From Macrostomum hystrix (Eukaryota; Platyhelminthes; Macrostomidae), in assembly GCA_950097015.1 (NCBI GenBank), contig CATNEN010000038.1:23263001-23327000 (forward strand): a DNA stretch of 64,000 nt, given 5' to 3'. Positions 1 to 15,500 of this stretch are shown in pieces. The position numbers and the translations under genes are program-made. The notes below the pieces were generated by a model that had not been told where the DNA came from, did no database searches, and saw only the letters and a program-made list of their open reading frames with translations. The stretch's first letter is position 1. Each line of letters starts with the position of its first letter.

Positions 1-560
1 AATAAGCAGACAGATGCCACACAGCTGGTTGGAAACCTGCACCGAAATGAGAAAACGATTTCCATTTTGTCTCGCTGAGAATGAATAGACACATAAAGCC
101 GTGTCACTCTACTCATCAATGAATGAGTAAGTCCTGTGAGTAATGCTTGTGAGACTCACTTGAAACAATGTAATATTTTCATCGATGAATCATATTCGAT
201 TCCACTTCATTTCGAATTCAACTTCATTTTCAGTAAACCTTTGTTCGAACAAAGTAGTCACCTGATTGAGTTTAGTAGCCTGCAATATTGAATTTATATT
301 CGTCGCTATATTCTTGAGTTTTTTCTATTTTTTTTCTTTTACGTCAGCGTCTTAATGAAATTTCGAGAATCATCTTTCGGTAGTTAAACTCACCACTAAG
401 AAGATATGACGATATGATATTTTAATAAATAATTCGTTTATAGTACAAAGTTCTGTTCACCTGTTATCATTGAAATAGTAAAAACTAGCATTAAAAAAAT
501 AATTTCATTATTCTTATATTGAAAGCTAATAAGAAGGCCAGAAATTATTTCTTATAATAT
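1..560. other. AT-rich non-coding sequence with the edge of a dispersed repeat
   Basis: No open frame of note. Bases 1-46 closely match 30644-30689 (both contain CAGACAGATGCCACACAG), so the window opens inside a copy of a dispersed repeat. The rest is AT-rich and carries no recognised feature. Confidence 0.6.
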
Positions 561-587
561 ACTTCTTTTGGAAATCCTCTTTGATAA

Positions 588-3130
588 TTCATGCTTCCCC
601 TATATGATTCATGCTTTTGACTCGATAGTTCATGCTTCACCCTCGATAACTCATGCTCTCCTCTCGATAATTCATGCTTCACCCTCGATAATTCATGCTT
701 CCCGTCGATAATTCATGCTTCACCCTCGATAATTCATGCTTCCCGTCGATAATTCATGCTTCACCCTCGATAATTCATGCTTCACCCTCGATAATTCATG
801 CTTCCCGTCGATAATTCATGCTTCCCGTCGATAATTCTTGCTTCACCCTCGATAATTCATGCTTCACCCTCGATAATTCATGCTTCACCCTCGATAATTC
901 ATGCTTCACCCTCGATAATTCATGCTTCACCCTCGATAATTCATGCTTCCCGTCGATAATACATGCTTCACCCTCGATAATTCATGCTTCACCCTCGATA
1001 ATTCATGCTTCCCGTCGATAATTCATGCTTCACCCTCGATAATTCATGCTTCACCCTCGATAATTCATGCTTCCCGTCGATAATTCATGCTTCACCCTCG
1101 ATAATTCATGCTTCCCGTCGACAATTCATGCTTCCCGTCGATAATTCATGCTTCCCGTCGATAATTCATGCTTCAACCTCGATAATTCATGCTTCCCGTC
1201 GATAATTCATGCTTCCCGTCGATAATTCATGCTTCCCGTCGATAATTCATGCTTCCCGTCGATAATTCATGCTTCACCCTCGATAATTCATGCTTCCCGT
1301 CGATAATACATGCTTCCCGTCGATAATACATGCTTCACCCTCGATAATTCATGCTTCCCGTCGATAATTCATGCTTCCCGTCGACAATTCATGCTTCCCG
1401 TCGACAATTCATGCTTCCCGTCGACAATTCATGCTTCCCGTCGATAATTCATGCTTCCCGTCGATAATACATGCTTCCCGTCGATAATTCATGCTTCCCG
1501 TGGATAATTCACGCTTCCCGTGGATAATTCACGATTCCCTCGATAATTCATGCTTCACCCTCGATAATTCATGCTTCACCCTCGATAATTCATGCTTCAC
1601 CCTCGATAATTCACGCTTCACCCTCGATAATTCACGCTTCCCGTGGATAATTCACACTTCCCATCGATAATTCACGCTTCCCGTGGATAATTCACGCTTC
1701 CCGTGGATAATTCACGCTTCCCGTGGATAATTCACAATTCCCATCGATAATTCACGCTTCCCGTGGATAATTCACGCTTCCCGTGGAAAATTCACGATTC
1801 CCTCGATAATTCATGCTTCACCCTCGATAATTCATGCTTCACCCTCGATAATACATGCTTCACCATCGATAATTCACGCTTCACCCTCGATAATTCACGC
1901 TTCCCGTGGATAATTCACGCTTCCCATGGATAATTCACGCTTCCCGTGGATAATTCACGCTTCCCGTGGATAATTCACGCTTCCCGTGGATAATTCACAA
2001 TTCCCATCGATAATTCACGCTTCCCGTGGATAATTCACGATTCCCTCGATAATTCATGCTTCACCCTCGATAATTCATGCTTCACCCTCGATAATTCATG
2101 CTTCACCCTCGATAATTCATGCTTCACCCTCGATAATTCACGCTTCCCGTGGATAATTCACAATTCCCATCGATAATTCACGCTTCCCGTGGATAATTCA
2201 CAATTCCCATCGATAATTCACGCTTCCCGTGGATAATTCACAATTCCCATCGATAATTCATGCTTCACCCTCGATAATACATGCTTCACCATCGATAATT
2301 CACGCTTCACCCTCGATAATTCACGCTTCCCGTGGATAATTCACGCTTCCCGTGGATAATTCACGCTTCCCGTGGATAATTCACGCTTCCCGTGGATAAT
2401 TCACGCTTCCCGTGGATAATTCACGCTTCCCGTGGATAATTCACGCTTCCCGTGGATAATTCACGCTTCCCGTGGATAATTCACGCTTCCCGTGGATAAT
2501 TCACGCTTCCCGTGGATAATTCACGCTTCCTATCGAAAATTATGTTTCCCGTGGATAATTCATGCTTCCCATCGATAATTCACGCTTCCCATCGAAAATT
2601 ATGTTTTCCGTGGATAATTCATGCTTCCCGTGGATAATTCACGCTTCCCGTGGATAATTCATGCTTCCCGTGGATAATTCACGCTTCCCGTGGATAATTC
2701 ACGCTTCCCATCGAAAATTATGTTTTCCGTGGATAATTCATGGTTCCCGTGGATAATTCACGCTTCCCGTGGATAATTCACGCTTCCCGTGGATAATTCA
2801 CGCTTCCCGTGGATAATTCATGCTTCCCGTGGATAATTCACGCTTCCCGTGGATAATTCATGCTTCCCGTGGATAATTCACGCTTCCCGTGGATAATTCA
2901 CGCTTCCCGTGGATAATTCATGCTTCCCATCGAAAATTATGTTTCCCGTGGATAATTCATGTTTAACCCTCGATAATTCATGCTTCTCATCTCAAGAATA
3001 CATGCAACACATTTGATGATTTGTACTACAAATCGATAAATGATTTTCCCACTCAATAATTCATACTTCCCCTCGATGAATTATACTTTTCACTTGATAA
3101 TTCATGCTTCCCCTTAAATAAATGCTTCTG
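588..3130. repeat. 20/21-bp minisatellite, about 120 units
   Basis: Tandem units alternate between a 21-bp form (CGATAATTCATGCTTCACC plus CT) and 20-bp forms (CGATAATTCATGCTTCCCGT and GGATAATTCACGCTTCCCGT). Variants cluster: the ATG/CGAT types dominate before about 1500 and the ACG/GGAT type dominates from about 1500 to 2900, with interspersed 16-17 bp truncated units around 2540-2940. This looks like local expansion of sub-families. Short open frames at 818-1205 are by-products of the repeat and are not genes. Confidence 0.95.
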
Positions 3131-3562
3131 TCCTCTTGCTATACCCCGAAAAAATTGCTATAACCAACAGTAATATGTTCTCCCTTTGAAGATCGCTTTA
3201 AGATATTATCTAGATATCTAATGCTTTCACCCCGAATTTTATGCCATGTACTTGACATTTCATGCATGCCATCTATTTGATATCTGGCGCAATATTGTTT
3301 ACTTTGATGTTTTGCTTCGAAATATTAAGCTTTACAAATATACTCGTAGAAAATGTCGTAATGCTAGCTAATGCAAATGGTAATGCTAGCTGCCCTGCTC
3401 AAAAAACGTTAAATTTTTTATATAATAACGTTATCAACCTTGATTTAAAAAACGCTTTTAGCTATGCTCAATATACTTATTCTAGCTAATTTCTGTTCTG
3501 AGTCTGATAATGCTTGCAGCAATGCTCGAAAAAAAATTATTTAGTTTGGAATGTTAAAAAAA
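3131..3562. other. Unique spacer left of the 58-bp satellite
   Basis: AT-rich spacer with degenerate minisatellite units at its left end. The stretch around 3240-3560 (TTGATATCTGGCGC, AACGCTTTTAGCTATGCTCAA, ATGCTTGCAGC) has recognisable paralogous sequence at about 19640-19690 and 20580-20690. A 75-codon open frame at 3262-3489 shows no domain and is probably chance. Confidence 0.6.
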
Positions 3563-6500
3563 TGCCTGCAACTAGGTATGCCCGAACAGTCTTCATTTAG
3601 TTTTGAATCCAATCGAATAATGCTTGCAACTAGGTATGCCCGAACAGTCTTCATTTAGTTTTGAATCCAATCGAATAATGCTTGCAACTAGGTATGCCCG
3701 AACAGTCTTCATTTAGTTTTGAATCCAATCGAATAATGCCTGCAACTAGGTATGCCCGAACAGTCTTCATTTAGTTTTGAATCCAATCGAATAATGCTTG
3801 CAACTAGGTATGCCCGAACAGTCTTCATTTAGTTTTGAATCCAATCGAATAATGCCTGCAACTAGGTATGCCCGAACAGTCTTCATTTAGTTTTGAATCC
3901 AATCGAATAATGCTTGCAACTAGGTATGCCCGAACAGTCTTCATTTAGTTTTGAATCCAATCGAATAATGCTTGCAACTAGGTATGCCCGAACAGTCTTC
4001 ATTTAGTTTTGAATCCAATCGAATAATGCCTGCAACTAGGTATGCCCGAACAGTCTTCATTTAGTTTTGAATCCAATCGAATAATGCCTGCAACTAGGTA
4101 TGCCCGAACAGTCTTCATTTAGTTTTGAATCCAATCGAATAATGCTTGCAACTAGGTATGCCCGAACAGTCTTCATTTAGTTTTGAATCCAATCGAATAA
4201 TGCTTGCAACTAGGTATGCCCGAACAGTCTTCATTTAGTTTTGAATCCAATCGAATAATGCTTGCAACTAGGTATGCCCGAACAGTCTTCATTTAGTTTT
4301 GAATCCAATCGAATAATGCTTGCAACTAGGTATGCCCGAACAGTCTTCATTTAGTTTTGAATCCAATCGAATAATGCCTGCAACTAGGTATGCCCGAACA
4401 GTCTTCATTTAGTTTTGAATCCAATCGAATAATGCCTGCAACTAGGTATGCCCGAACAGTCTTCATTTAGTTTTGAATCCAATCGAATAATGCTTGCAAC
4501 TAGGTATGCCCGAACAGTCTTCATTTAGTTTTGAATCCAATCGAATAATGCCTGCAACTAGGTATGCCCGAACAGTCTTCATTTAGTTTTGAATCCAATC
4601 GAATAATGCCTGCAACTAGGTATGCCCGAACAGTCTTCATTTAGTTTTGAATCCAATCGAATAATGCTTGCAACTAGGTATGCCCGAACAGTCTTCATTT
4701 AGTTTTGAATCCAATCGAATAATGCCTGCAACTAGGTATGCCCGAACAGTCTTCATTTAGTTTTGAATCCAATCGAATAATGCCTGCAACTAGGTATGCC
4801 CGAACAGTCTTCATTTAGTTTTGAATCCAATCGAATAATGCTTGCAACTAGGTATGCCCGAACAGTCTTCATTTAGTTTTGAATCCAATCGAATAATGCC
4901 TGCAACTAGGTATGCCCGAACAGTCTTCATTTAGTTTTGAATCCAATCGAATAATGCTTGCAACTAGGTATGCCCGAACAGTCTTCATTTAGTTTTGAAT
5001 CCAATCGAATAATGCTTGCAACTAGGTATGCCCGAACAGTCTTCATTTTGTTTTGAATCCAATCGAATAATGCTTGCAACTAGGTATGCCCGAACAGTCT
5101 TCATTTAGTTTTGAATCCAATCGAATAATGCCTGCAACTAGGTATGCCCGAACAGTCTTCATTTAGTTTTGAATCCAATCGAATAATGCCTGCAACTAGG
5201 TATGCCCGAACAGTCTTCATTTAGTTTTGAATCCAATCGAATAATGCTTGCAACTAGGTATGCCCGAACAGTCTTCATTTAGTTTTGAATCCAATCGAAT
5301 AATGCTTGCAACTAGGTATGCCCGAACAGTCTTCATTTAGTTTTGAATCCAATCGAATAATGCCTGCAACTAGGTATGCCCGAACAGTCTTCATTTAGTT
5401 TTGAATCCAATCGAATAATGCCTGCAACTAGGTATGCCCGAACAGTCTTCATTTAGTTTTGAATCCAATCGAATAATGCTTGCAACTAGGTATGCCCGAA
5501 CAGTCTTCATTTAGTTTTGAATCCAATCGAATAATGCTTGCAACTAGGTATGCCCGAACAGTCTTCATTTAGTTTTGAATCCAATCGAATAATGCTTGCA
5601 ACTAGGTATGCCCGAACAGTCTTCATTTAGTTTTGAATCCAATCGAATAATGCTTGCAACTAGGTATGCCCGAACAGTCTTCATTTAGTTTTGAATCCAA
5701 TCGAATAATGCTTGCAACTAGGTATGCCCGAACAGTCTTCATTTAGTTTTGAATCCAATCGAATAATGCCTGCAACTAGGTATGCCCGAACAGTCTTCAT
5801 TTAGTTTTGAATCCAATCGAATAATGCCTGCAACTAGGTATGCCCGAACAGTCTTCATTTAGTTTTGAATCCAATCGAATAATGCTTGCAACTAGGTATG
5901 CCCGAACAGTCTTCATTTAGTTTTGAATCCAATCGAATAATGCTTGCAACTAGGTATGCCCGAACAGTCTTCATTTAGTTTTGAATCCAATCGAATAATG
6001 CTTGCAACTAGGTATGCCCGAACAGTCTTCATTTAGTTTTGAATCCAATCGAATAATGCTTGCAACTAGGTATGCCCGAACAGTCTTCATTTAGTTTTGA
6101 ATCCAATCGAATAATGCCTGCAACTAGGTATGCCCGAACAGTCTTCATTTAGTTTTGAATCCAATCGAATAATGCCTGCAACTAGGTATGCCCGAACAGT
6201 CTTCATTTAGTTTTGAATCCAATCGAATAATGCTTGCAACTAGGTATGCCCGAACAGTCTTCATTTAGTTTTGAATCCAATCGAATAATGCCTGCAACTA
6301 GGTATGCCCGAACAGTCTTCATTTAGTTTTGAATCCAATCGAATAATGCTTGCAACTAGGTATGCCCGAACAGTCTTCATTTAGTTTTGAATCCAATCGA
6401 ATAATGCTTGCAACTAGGTATGCCCGAACAGTCTTCATTTAGTTTTGAATCCAATCGAATAATGCTTGCAACTAGGTATGCCCGAACAGTCTTCATTTAG

Positions 6501-9500
6501 TTTTGAATCCAATCGAATAATGCCTGCAACTAGGTATGCCCGAACAGTCTTCATTTAGTTTTGAATCCAATCGAATAATGCCTGCAACTAGGTATGCCCG
6601 AACAGTCTTCATTTAGTTTTGAATCCAATCGAATAATGCTTGCAACTAGGTATGCCCGAACAGTCTTCATTTAGTTTTGAATCCAATCGAATAATGCCTG
6701 CAACTAGGTATGCCCGAACAGTCTTCATTTAGTTTTGAATCCAATCGAATAATGCCTGCAACTAGGTATGCCCGAACAGTCTTCATTTAGTTTTGAATCC
6801 AATCGAATAATGCCTGCAACTAGGTATGCCCGAACAGTCTTCATTTAGTTTTGAATCCAATCGAATAATGCTTGCAACTAGGTATGCCCGAACAGTCTTC
6901 ATTTAGTTTTGAATCCAATCGAATAATGCTTGCAACTAGGTATGCCCGAACAGTCTTCATTTAGTTTTGAATCCAATCGAATAATGCTTGCAACTAGGTA
7001 TGCCCGAACAGTCTTCATTTAGTTTTGAATCCAATCGAATAATGCCTGCAACTAGGTATGCCCGAACAGTCTTCATTTAGTTTTGAATCCAATCGAATAA
7101 ATCCTGCAACTAGGTATGCCCGAACAGTCTTCATTTAGTTTTGAATCCAATCGAATAATGCTTGCAACTAGGTATGCCCGAACAGTCTTCATTTAGTTTT
7201 GAATCCAATCGAATAATGCCTGCAACTAGGTATGCCCGAACAGTCTTCATTTAGTTTTGAATCCAATCGAATAATGCTTGCAACTAGGTATGCCCGAACA
7301 GTCTTCATTTAGTTTTGAATCCAATCGAATAATGCTTGCAACTAGGTATGCCCGAACAGTCTTCATTTAGTTTTGAATCCAATCGAATAATGCTTGCAAC
7401 TAGGTATGCCCGAACAGTCTTCATTTAGTTTTGAATCCAATCGAATAATGCCTGCAACTAGGTATGCCCGAACAGTCTTCATTTAGTTTTGAATCCAATC
7501 GAATAATGCTTGCAACTAGGTATGCCCGAACAGTCTTCATTTAGTTTTGAATCCAATCGAATAATGCTTGCAACTAGGTATGCCCGAACAGTCTTCATTT
7601 AGTTTTGAATCCAATCGAATAATGCTTGCAACTAGGTATGCCCGAACAGTCTTCATTTAGTTTTGAATCCAATCGAATAATGCTTGCAACTAGGTATGCC
7701 CGAACAGTCTTCATTTAGTTTTGAATCCAATCGAATAATGCCTGCAACTAGGTATGCCCGAACAGTCTTCATTTAGTTTTGAATCCAATCGAATAATGCC
7801 TGCAACTAGGTATGCCCGAACAGTCTTCATTTCGTTTTGAATCCAATCGAATAATGCTTGCAACTAGGTATGCCCGAACAGTCTTCATTTAGTTTTGAAT
7901 CCAATCGAATAATGCTTGCAACTAGGTATGCCCGAACAGTCTTCATTTAGTTTTGAATCCAATCGAATAATGCTTGCAACTAGGTATGCCCGAACAGTCT
8001 TCATTTAGTTTTGCATCCAATCGAATAATGCCTGCAACTAGGTATGCCCGAACAGTCTTCATTTAGTTTTGAATCCAATCGAATAATGCTTGCAACTAGG
8101 TTTGCTCGAACAGTCTTCATTTAGTTTTGAATCCAATCGAATAATGCTTGCAACTAGGTATGCCCGAACAGTCTTCATTTAGTTTTGAATCCAATCGAAT
8201 AATGCTTGCAACTAGGTATGCCCGAACAGTCTTCATTTAGTTTTGAATCCAATCGAATAATGCCTGCAACTAGGTATGCCCGAACAGTCTTCATTTAGTT
8301 TTGAATCCAATCGAATAATGCTTGCAACTAGGTATGCCCGAACAGTCTTCATTTAGTTTTGAATCCAATCGAATAATGCCTGCAACTAGGTATGCCCGAA
8401 CAGTCTTCATTTAGTTTTGAATCCAATCGAATAATGCCTGCAACTAGGTATGCCCGAACAGTCTTCATTTAGTTTTGAATCCAATCGAATAATGCTTGCA
8501 ACTAGGTATGCCCGAACAGTCTTCATTTAGTTTTGAATCCAATCGAATAATGCCTGCAACTAGGTATGCCCGAACAGTCTTCATTTAGTTTTGAATCCAA
8601 TCGAATAATGCTTGCAACTAGGTATGCCCGAACAGTCTTCATTTAGTTTTGAATCCAATCGAATAATGCTTGCAACTAGGTATGCCCGAACAGTCTTCAT
8701 TTAGTTTTGAATCCAATCGAATAATGCTTGCAACTAGGTATGCCCGAACAGTCTTCATTTAGTTTTGAATCCAATCGAATAATGCTTGCAACTAGGTATG
8801 CCCGAACAGTCTTCATTTAGTTTTGAATCCAATCGAATAATGCCTGCAACTAGGTATGCCCGAACAGTCTTCATTTAGTTTTGAATCCAATCGAATAATG
8901 CCTGCAACTAGGTATGCCCGAACAGTCTTCATTTAGTTTTGAATCCAATCGAATAATGCTTGCAACTAGGTATGCCCGAACAGTCTTCATTTAGTTTTGA
9001 ATCCAATCGAATAATGCCTGCAACTAGGTATGCCCGAACAGTCTTCATTTAGTTTTGAATCCAATCGAATAATGCCTGCAACTAGGTATGCCCGAACAGT
9101 CTTCATTTAGTTTTGAATCCAATCGAATAATGCTTGCAACTAGGTATGCCCGAACAGTCTTCATTTAGTTTTGAATCCAATCGAATAATGCTTGCAACTA
9201 GGTATGCCCGAACAGTCTTCATTTAGTTTTGAATCCAATCGAATAATGCTTGCAACTAGGTATGCCCGAACAGTCTTCATTTAGTTTTGAATCCAATCGA
9301 ATAATGCTTGCAACTAGGTATGCCCGAACAGTCTTCATTTAGTTTTGAATCCAATCGAATAATGCTTGCAACTAGGTATGCCCGAACAGTCTTCATTTAG
9401 TTTTGAATCCAATCGAATAATGCCTGCAACTAGGTATGCCCGAACAGTCTTCATTTAGTTTTGAATCCAATCGAATAATGCCTGCAACTAGGTATGCCCG

Positions 9501-12500
9501 AACAGTCTTCATTTAGTTTTGAATCCAATCGAATAATGCTTGCAACTAGGTATGCCCGAACAGTCTTCATTTAGTTTTGAATCCAATCGAATAATGCCTG
9601 CAACTAGGTATGCCCGAACAGTCTTCATTTAGTTTTGAATCCAATCGAATAATGCCTGCAACTAGGTATGCCCGAACAGTCTTCATTTAGTTTTGCATCC
9701 AATCGAATAATGCCTGCAACTAGGTATGCCCGAACAGTCTTCATTTAGTTTTGAATCCAATCGAATAATGCTTGCAACTAGGTATGCCCGAACAGTCTTC
9801 ATTTAGTTTTGAATCCAATCGAATAATCCTTGCAACTAGGTATGCCCGAACAGTCTTCATTTAGTTTTGAATCCAATCGAATAATGCTTGCAACTAGGTA
9901 TGCCCGAACAGTCTTCATTTAGTTTTGAATCCAATCGAATAATGCCTGCAACTAGGTATGCCCGAACAGTCTTCATTTAGTTTTGAATCCAATCGAATAA
10001 ATCCTGCAACTAGGTATGCCCGAACAGTCTTCATTTAGTTTTGAATCCAATCGAATAATGCTTGCAACTAGGTATGCCCGAACAGTCTTCATTTAGTTTT
10101 GAATCCAATCGAATAATGCCTGCAACTAGGTATGCCCGAACAGTCTTCATTTAGTTTTGAATCCAATCGAATAATGCTTGCAACTAGGTATGCCCGAACA
10201 GTCTTCATTTAGTTTTGAATCCAATCGAATAATGCTTGCAACTAGGTATGCCCGAACAGTCTTCATTTAGTTTTGAATCCAATCGAATAATGCTTGCAAC
10301 TAGGTATGCCCGAACAGTCTTCATTTAGTTTTGAATCCAATCGAATAATGCCTGCAACTAGGTATGCCCGAACAGTCTTCATTTAGTTTTGAATCCAATC
10401 GAATAATGCTTGCAACTAGGTATGCCCGAACAGTCTTCATTTAGTTTTGAATCCAATCGAATAATGCTTGCAACTAGGTATGCCCGAACAGTCTTCATTT
10501 AGTTTTGAATCCAATCGAATAATGCTTGCAACTAGGTATGCCCGAACAGTCTTCATTTAGTTTTGAATCCAATCGAATAATGCTTGCAACTAGGTATGCC
10601 CGAACAGTCTTCATTTAGTTTTGAATCCAATCGAATAATGCCTGCAACTAGGTATGCCCGAACAGTCTTCATTTAGTTTTGAATCCAATCGAATAATGCC
10701 TGCAACTAGGTATGCCCGAACAGTCTTCATTTAGTTTTGAATCCAATCGAATAATGCTTGCAACTAGGTATGCCCGAACAGTCTTCATTTAGTTTTGAAT
10801 CCAATCGAATAATGCTTGCAACTAGGTATGCCCGAACAGTCTTCATTTAGTTTTGAATCCAATCGAATAATGCTTGCAACTAGGTATGCCCGAACAGTCT
10901 TCATTTAGTTTTGCATCCAATCGAATAATGCCTGCAACTAGGTATGCCCGAACAGTCTTCATTTAGTTTTGAATCCAATCGAATAATGCTTGCAACTAGG
11001 TATGCCCGAACAGTCTTCATTTAGTTTTGAATCCAATCGAATAATGCTTGCAACTAGGTATGCCCGAACAGTCTTCATTTAGTTTTGAATCCAATCGAAT
11101 AATGCTTGCAACTAGGTATGCCCGAACAGTCTTCATTTAGTTTTGAATCCAATCGAATAATGCCTGCAACTAGGTATGCCCGAACAGTCTTCATTTAGTT
11201 TTGAATCCAATCGAATAATGCTTGCAACTAGGTATGCCCGAACAGTCTTCATTTAGTTTTGAATCCAATCGAATAATGCCTGCAACTAGGTATGCCCGAA
11301 CAGTCTTCATTTAGTTTTGAATCCAATCGAATAATGCCTGCAACTAGGTATGCCCGAACAGTCTTCATTTAGTTTTGAATCCAATCGAATAATGCTTGCA
11401 ACTAGGTATGCCCGAACAGTCTTCATTTAGTTTTGAATCCAATCGAATAATGCCTGCAACTAGGTATGCCCGAACAGTCTTCATTTAGTTTTGAATCCAA
11501 TCGAATAATGCTTGCAACTAGGTATGCCCGAACAGTCTTCATTTAGTTTTGAATCCAATCGAATAATGCCTGCAACTAGGTATGCCCGAACAGTCTTCAT
11601 TTAGTTTTGAATCCAATCGAATAATGCTTGCAACTAGGTATGCCCGAACAGTCTTCATTTAGTTTTGAATCCAATCGAATAATGCTTGCAACTAGGTATG
11701 CCCGAACAGTCTTCATTTTGTTTTGAATCCAATCGAATAATGCTTGCAACTAGGTATGCCCGAACAGTCTTCATTTAGTTTTGAATCCAATCGAATAATG
11801 CTTGCAACTAGGTATGCCCGAACAGTCTTCATTTAGTTTTGAATCCAATCGAATAATGCCTGCAACTAGGTATGCCCGAACAGTCTTCATTTAGTTTTGA
11901 ATCCAATCGAATAATGCCTGCAACTAGGTATGCCCGAACAGTCTTCATTTAGTTTTGAATCCAATCGAATAATGCTTGCAACTAGGTATGCCCGAACAGT
12001 CTTCATTTAGTTTTGAATCCAATCGAATAATGCCTGCAACTAGGTATGCCCGAACAGTCTTCATTTAGTTTTGAATCCAATCGAATAATGCCTGCAACTA
12101 GGTATGCCCGAACAGTCTTCATTTAGTTTTGAATCCAATCGAATAATGCCTGCAACTAGGTATGCCCGAACAGTCTTCATTTAGTTTTGAATCCAATCGA
12201 ATAATGCTTGCAACTAGGTATGCCCGAACAGTCTTCATTTAGTTTTGAATCCAATCGAATAATGCTTGCAACTAGGAATGCCCGAACAGTCTTCATTTAG
12301 TTTTGAATCCAATCGAATAATGCTTGCAACTAGGTATGCCCGAACAGTCTTCATTTAGTTTTGAATCCAATCGAATAATGCCTGCAACTAGGTATGCCCG
12401 AACAGTCTTCATTTAGTTTTGAATCCAATCGAATAAATCCTGCAACTAGGTATGCCCGAACAGTCTTCATTTAGTTTTGAATCCAATCGAATAATGCTTG

Positions 12501-15500
12501 CAACTAGGTATGCCCGAACAGTCTTCATTTAGTTTTGAATCCAATCGAATAATGCCTGCAACTAGGTATGCCCGAACAGTCTTCATTTAGTTTTGAATCC
12601 AATCGAATAATGCTTGCAACTAGGTATGCCCGAACAGTCTTCATTTAGTTTTGAATCCAATCGAATAATGCTTGCAACTAGGTATGCCCGAACAGTCTTC
12701 ATTTAGTTTTGAATCCAATCGAATAATGCTTGCAACTAGGTATGCCCGAACAGTCTTCATTTAGTTTTGAATCCAATCGAATAATGCTTGCAACTAGGTA
12801 TGCCCGAACAGTCTTCATTTAGTTTTGAATCCAATCGAATAATGCTTGCAACTAGGTATGCCCGAACAGTCTTCATTTAGTTTTGAATCCAATCGAATAA
12901 TGCCTGCAACTAGGTATGCCCGAACAGTCTTCATTTAGTTTTGAATCCAATCGAATAATGCCTGCAACTAGGTATGCCCGAACAGTCTTCATTTAGTTTT
13001 GAATCCAATCGAATAATGCTTGCAACTAGGTATGCCCGAACAGTCTTCATTTAGTTTTGAATCCAATCGAATAATGCTTGCAACTAGGTATGCCCGAACA
13101 GTCTTCATTTAGTTTTGAATCCAATCGAATAATGCTTGCAACTAGGTATGCCCGAACAGTCTTCATTTAGTTTTGCATCCAATCGAATAATGCCTGCAAC
13201 TAGGTATGCCCGAACAGTCTTCATTTAGTTTTGAATCCAATCGAATAATGCTTGCAACTAGGTATGCCCGAACAGTCTTCATTTAGTTTTGAATCCAATC
13301 GAATAATGCTTGCAACTAGGTATGCCCGAACAGTCTTCATTTAGTTTTGAATCCAATCGAATAATGCTTGCAACTAGGTATGCCCGAACAGTCTTCATTT
13401 AGTTTTGAATCCAATCGAATAATGCCTGCAACTAGGTATGCCCGAACAGTCTTCATTTAGTTTTGAATCCAATCGAATAATGCTTGCAACTAGGTATGCC
13501 CGAACAGTCTTCATTTAGTTTTGAATCCAATCGAATAATGCCTGCAACTAGGTATGCCCGAACAGTCTTCATTTAGTTTTGAATCCAATCGAATAATGCT
13601 TGCAACTAGGTATGCCCGAACAGTCTTCATTTAGTTTTGAATCCAATCGAATAATGCCTGCAACTAGGTATGCCCGAACAGTCTTCATTTAGTTTTGAAT
13701 CCAATCGAATAATGCCTGCAACTAGGTATGCCCGAACAGTCTTCATTTAGTTTTGAATCCAATCGAATAATGCCTGCAACTAGGTATGCCCGAACAGTCT
13801 TCATTTAGTTTTGAATCCAATCGAATAATGCTTGCAACTAGGTATGCCCGAACAGTCTTCATTTAGTTTTGAATCCAATCGAATAATGCTTGCAACTAGG
13901 TATGCCCGAACAGTCTTCATTTAGTTTTGAATCCAATCGAATAATGCTTGCAACTAGGTATGCCCGAACAGTCTTCATTTAGTTTTGAATCCAATCGAAT
14001 AATGCCTGCAACTAGGTATGCCCGAACAGTCTTCATTTAGTTTTGAATCCAATCGAATAAATCCTGCAACTAGGTATGCCCGAACAGTCTTCATTTAGTT
14101 TTGAATCCAATCGAATAATGCTTGCAACTAGGTATGCCCGAACAGTCTTCATTTAGTTTTGAATCCAATCGAATAATGCCTGCAACTAGGTATGCCCGAA
14201 CAGTCTTCATTTAGTTTTGAATCCAATCGAATAATGCTTGCAACTAGGTATGCCCGAACAGTCTTCATTTAGTTTTGAATCCAATCGAATAATGCTTGCA
14301 ACTAGGTATGCCCGAACAGTCTTCATTTAGTTTTGAATCCAATCGAATAATGCTTGCAACTAGGTATGCCCGAACAGTCTTCATTTAGTTTTGAATCCAA
14401 TCGAATAATGCTTGCAACTAGGTATGCCCGAACAGTCTTCATTTAGTTTTGAATCCAATCGAATAATGCTTGCAACTAGGTATGCCCGAACAGTCTTCAT
14501 TTAGTTTTGAATCCAATCGAATAATGCCTGCAACTAGGTATGCCCGAACAGTCTTCATTTAGTTTTGAATCCAATCGAATAATGCCTGCAACTAGGTATG
14601 CCCGAACAGTCTTCATTTAGTTTTGAATCCAATCGAATAATGCTTGCAACTAGGTATGCCCGAACAGTCTTCATTTAGTTTTGAATCCAATCGAATAATG
14701 CCTGCAACTAGGTATGCCCGAACAGTCTTCATTTAGTTTTGAATCCAATCGAATAATGCTTGCAACTAGGTATGCCCGAACAGTCTTCATTTAGTTTTGA
14801 ATCCAATCGAATAATGCCTGCAACTAGGTATGCCCGAACAGTCTTCATTTAGTTTTGAATCCAATCGAATAATGCCTGCAACTAGGTATGCCCGAACAGT
14901 CTTCATTTAGTTTTGAATCCAATCGAATAATGCCTGCAACTAGGTATGCCCGAACAGTCTTCATTTAGTTTTGAATCCAATCGAATAATGCTTGCAACTA
15001 GGTATGCCCGAACAGTCTTCATTTAGTTTTGAATCCAATCGAATAATGCTTGCAACTAGGTATGCCCGAACAGTCTTCATTTAGTTTTGAATCCAATCGA
15101 ATAATGCTTGCAACTAGGTATGCCCGAACAGTCTTCATTTAGTTTTGAATCCAATCGAATAATGCCTGCAACTAGGTATGCCCGAACAGTCTTCATTTAG
15201 TTTTGAATCCAATCGAATAATGCTTGCAACTAGGTATGCCCGAACAGTCTTCATTTAGTTTTGAATCCAATCGAATAATGCCTGCAACTAGGTATGCCCG
15301 AACAGTCTTCATTTAGTTTTGAATCCAATCGAATAATGCCTGCAACTAGGTATGCCCGAACAGTCTTCATTTAGTTTTGAATCCAATCGAATAATGCCTG
15401 CAACTAGGTATGCCCGAACAGTCTTCATTTAGTTTTGAATCCAATCGAATAATGCTTGCAACTAGGTATGCCCGAACAGTCTTCATTTAGTTTTGAATCC

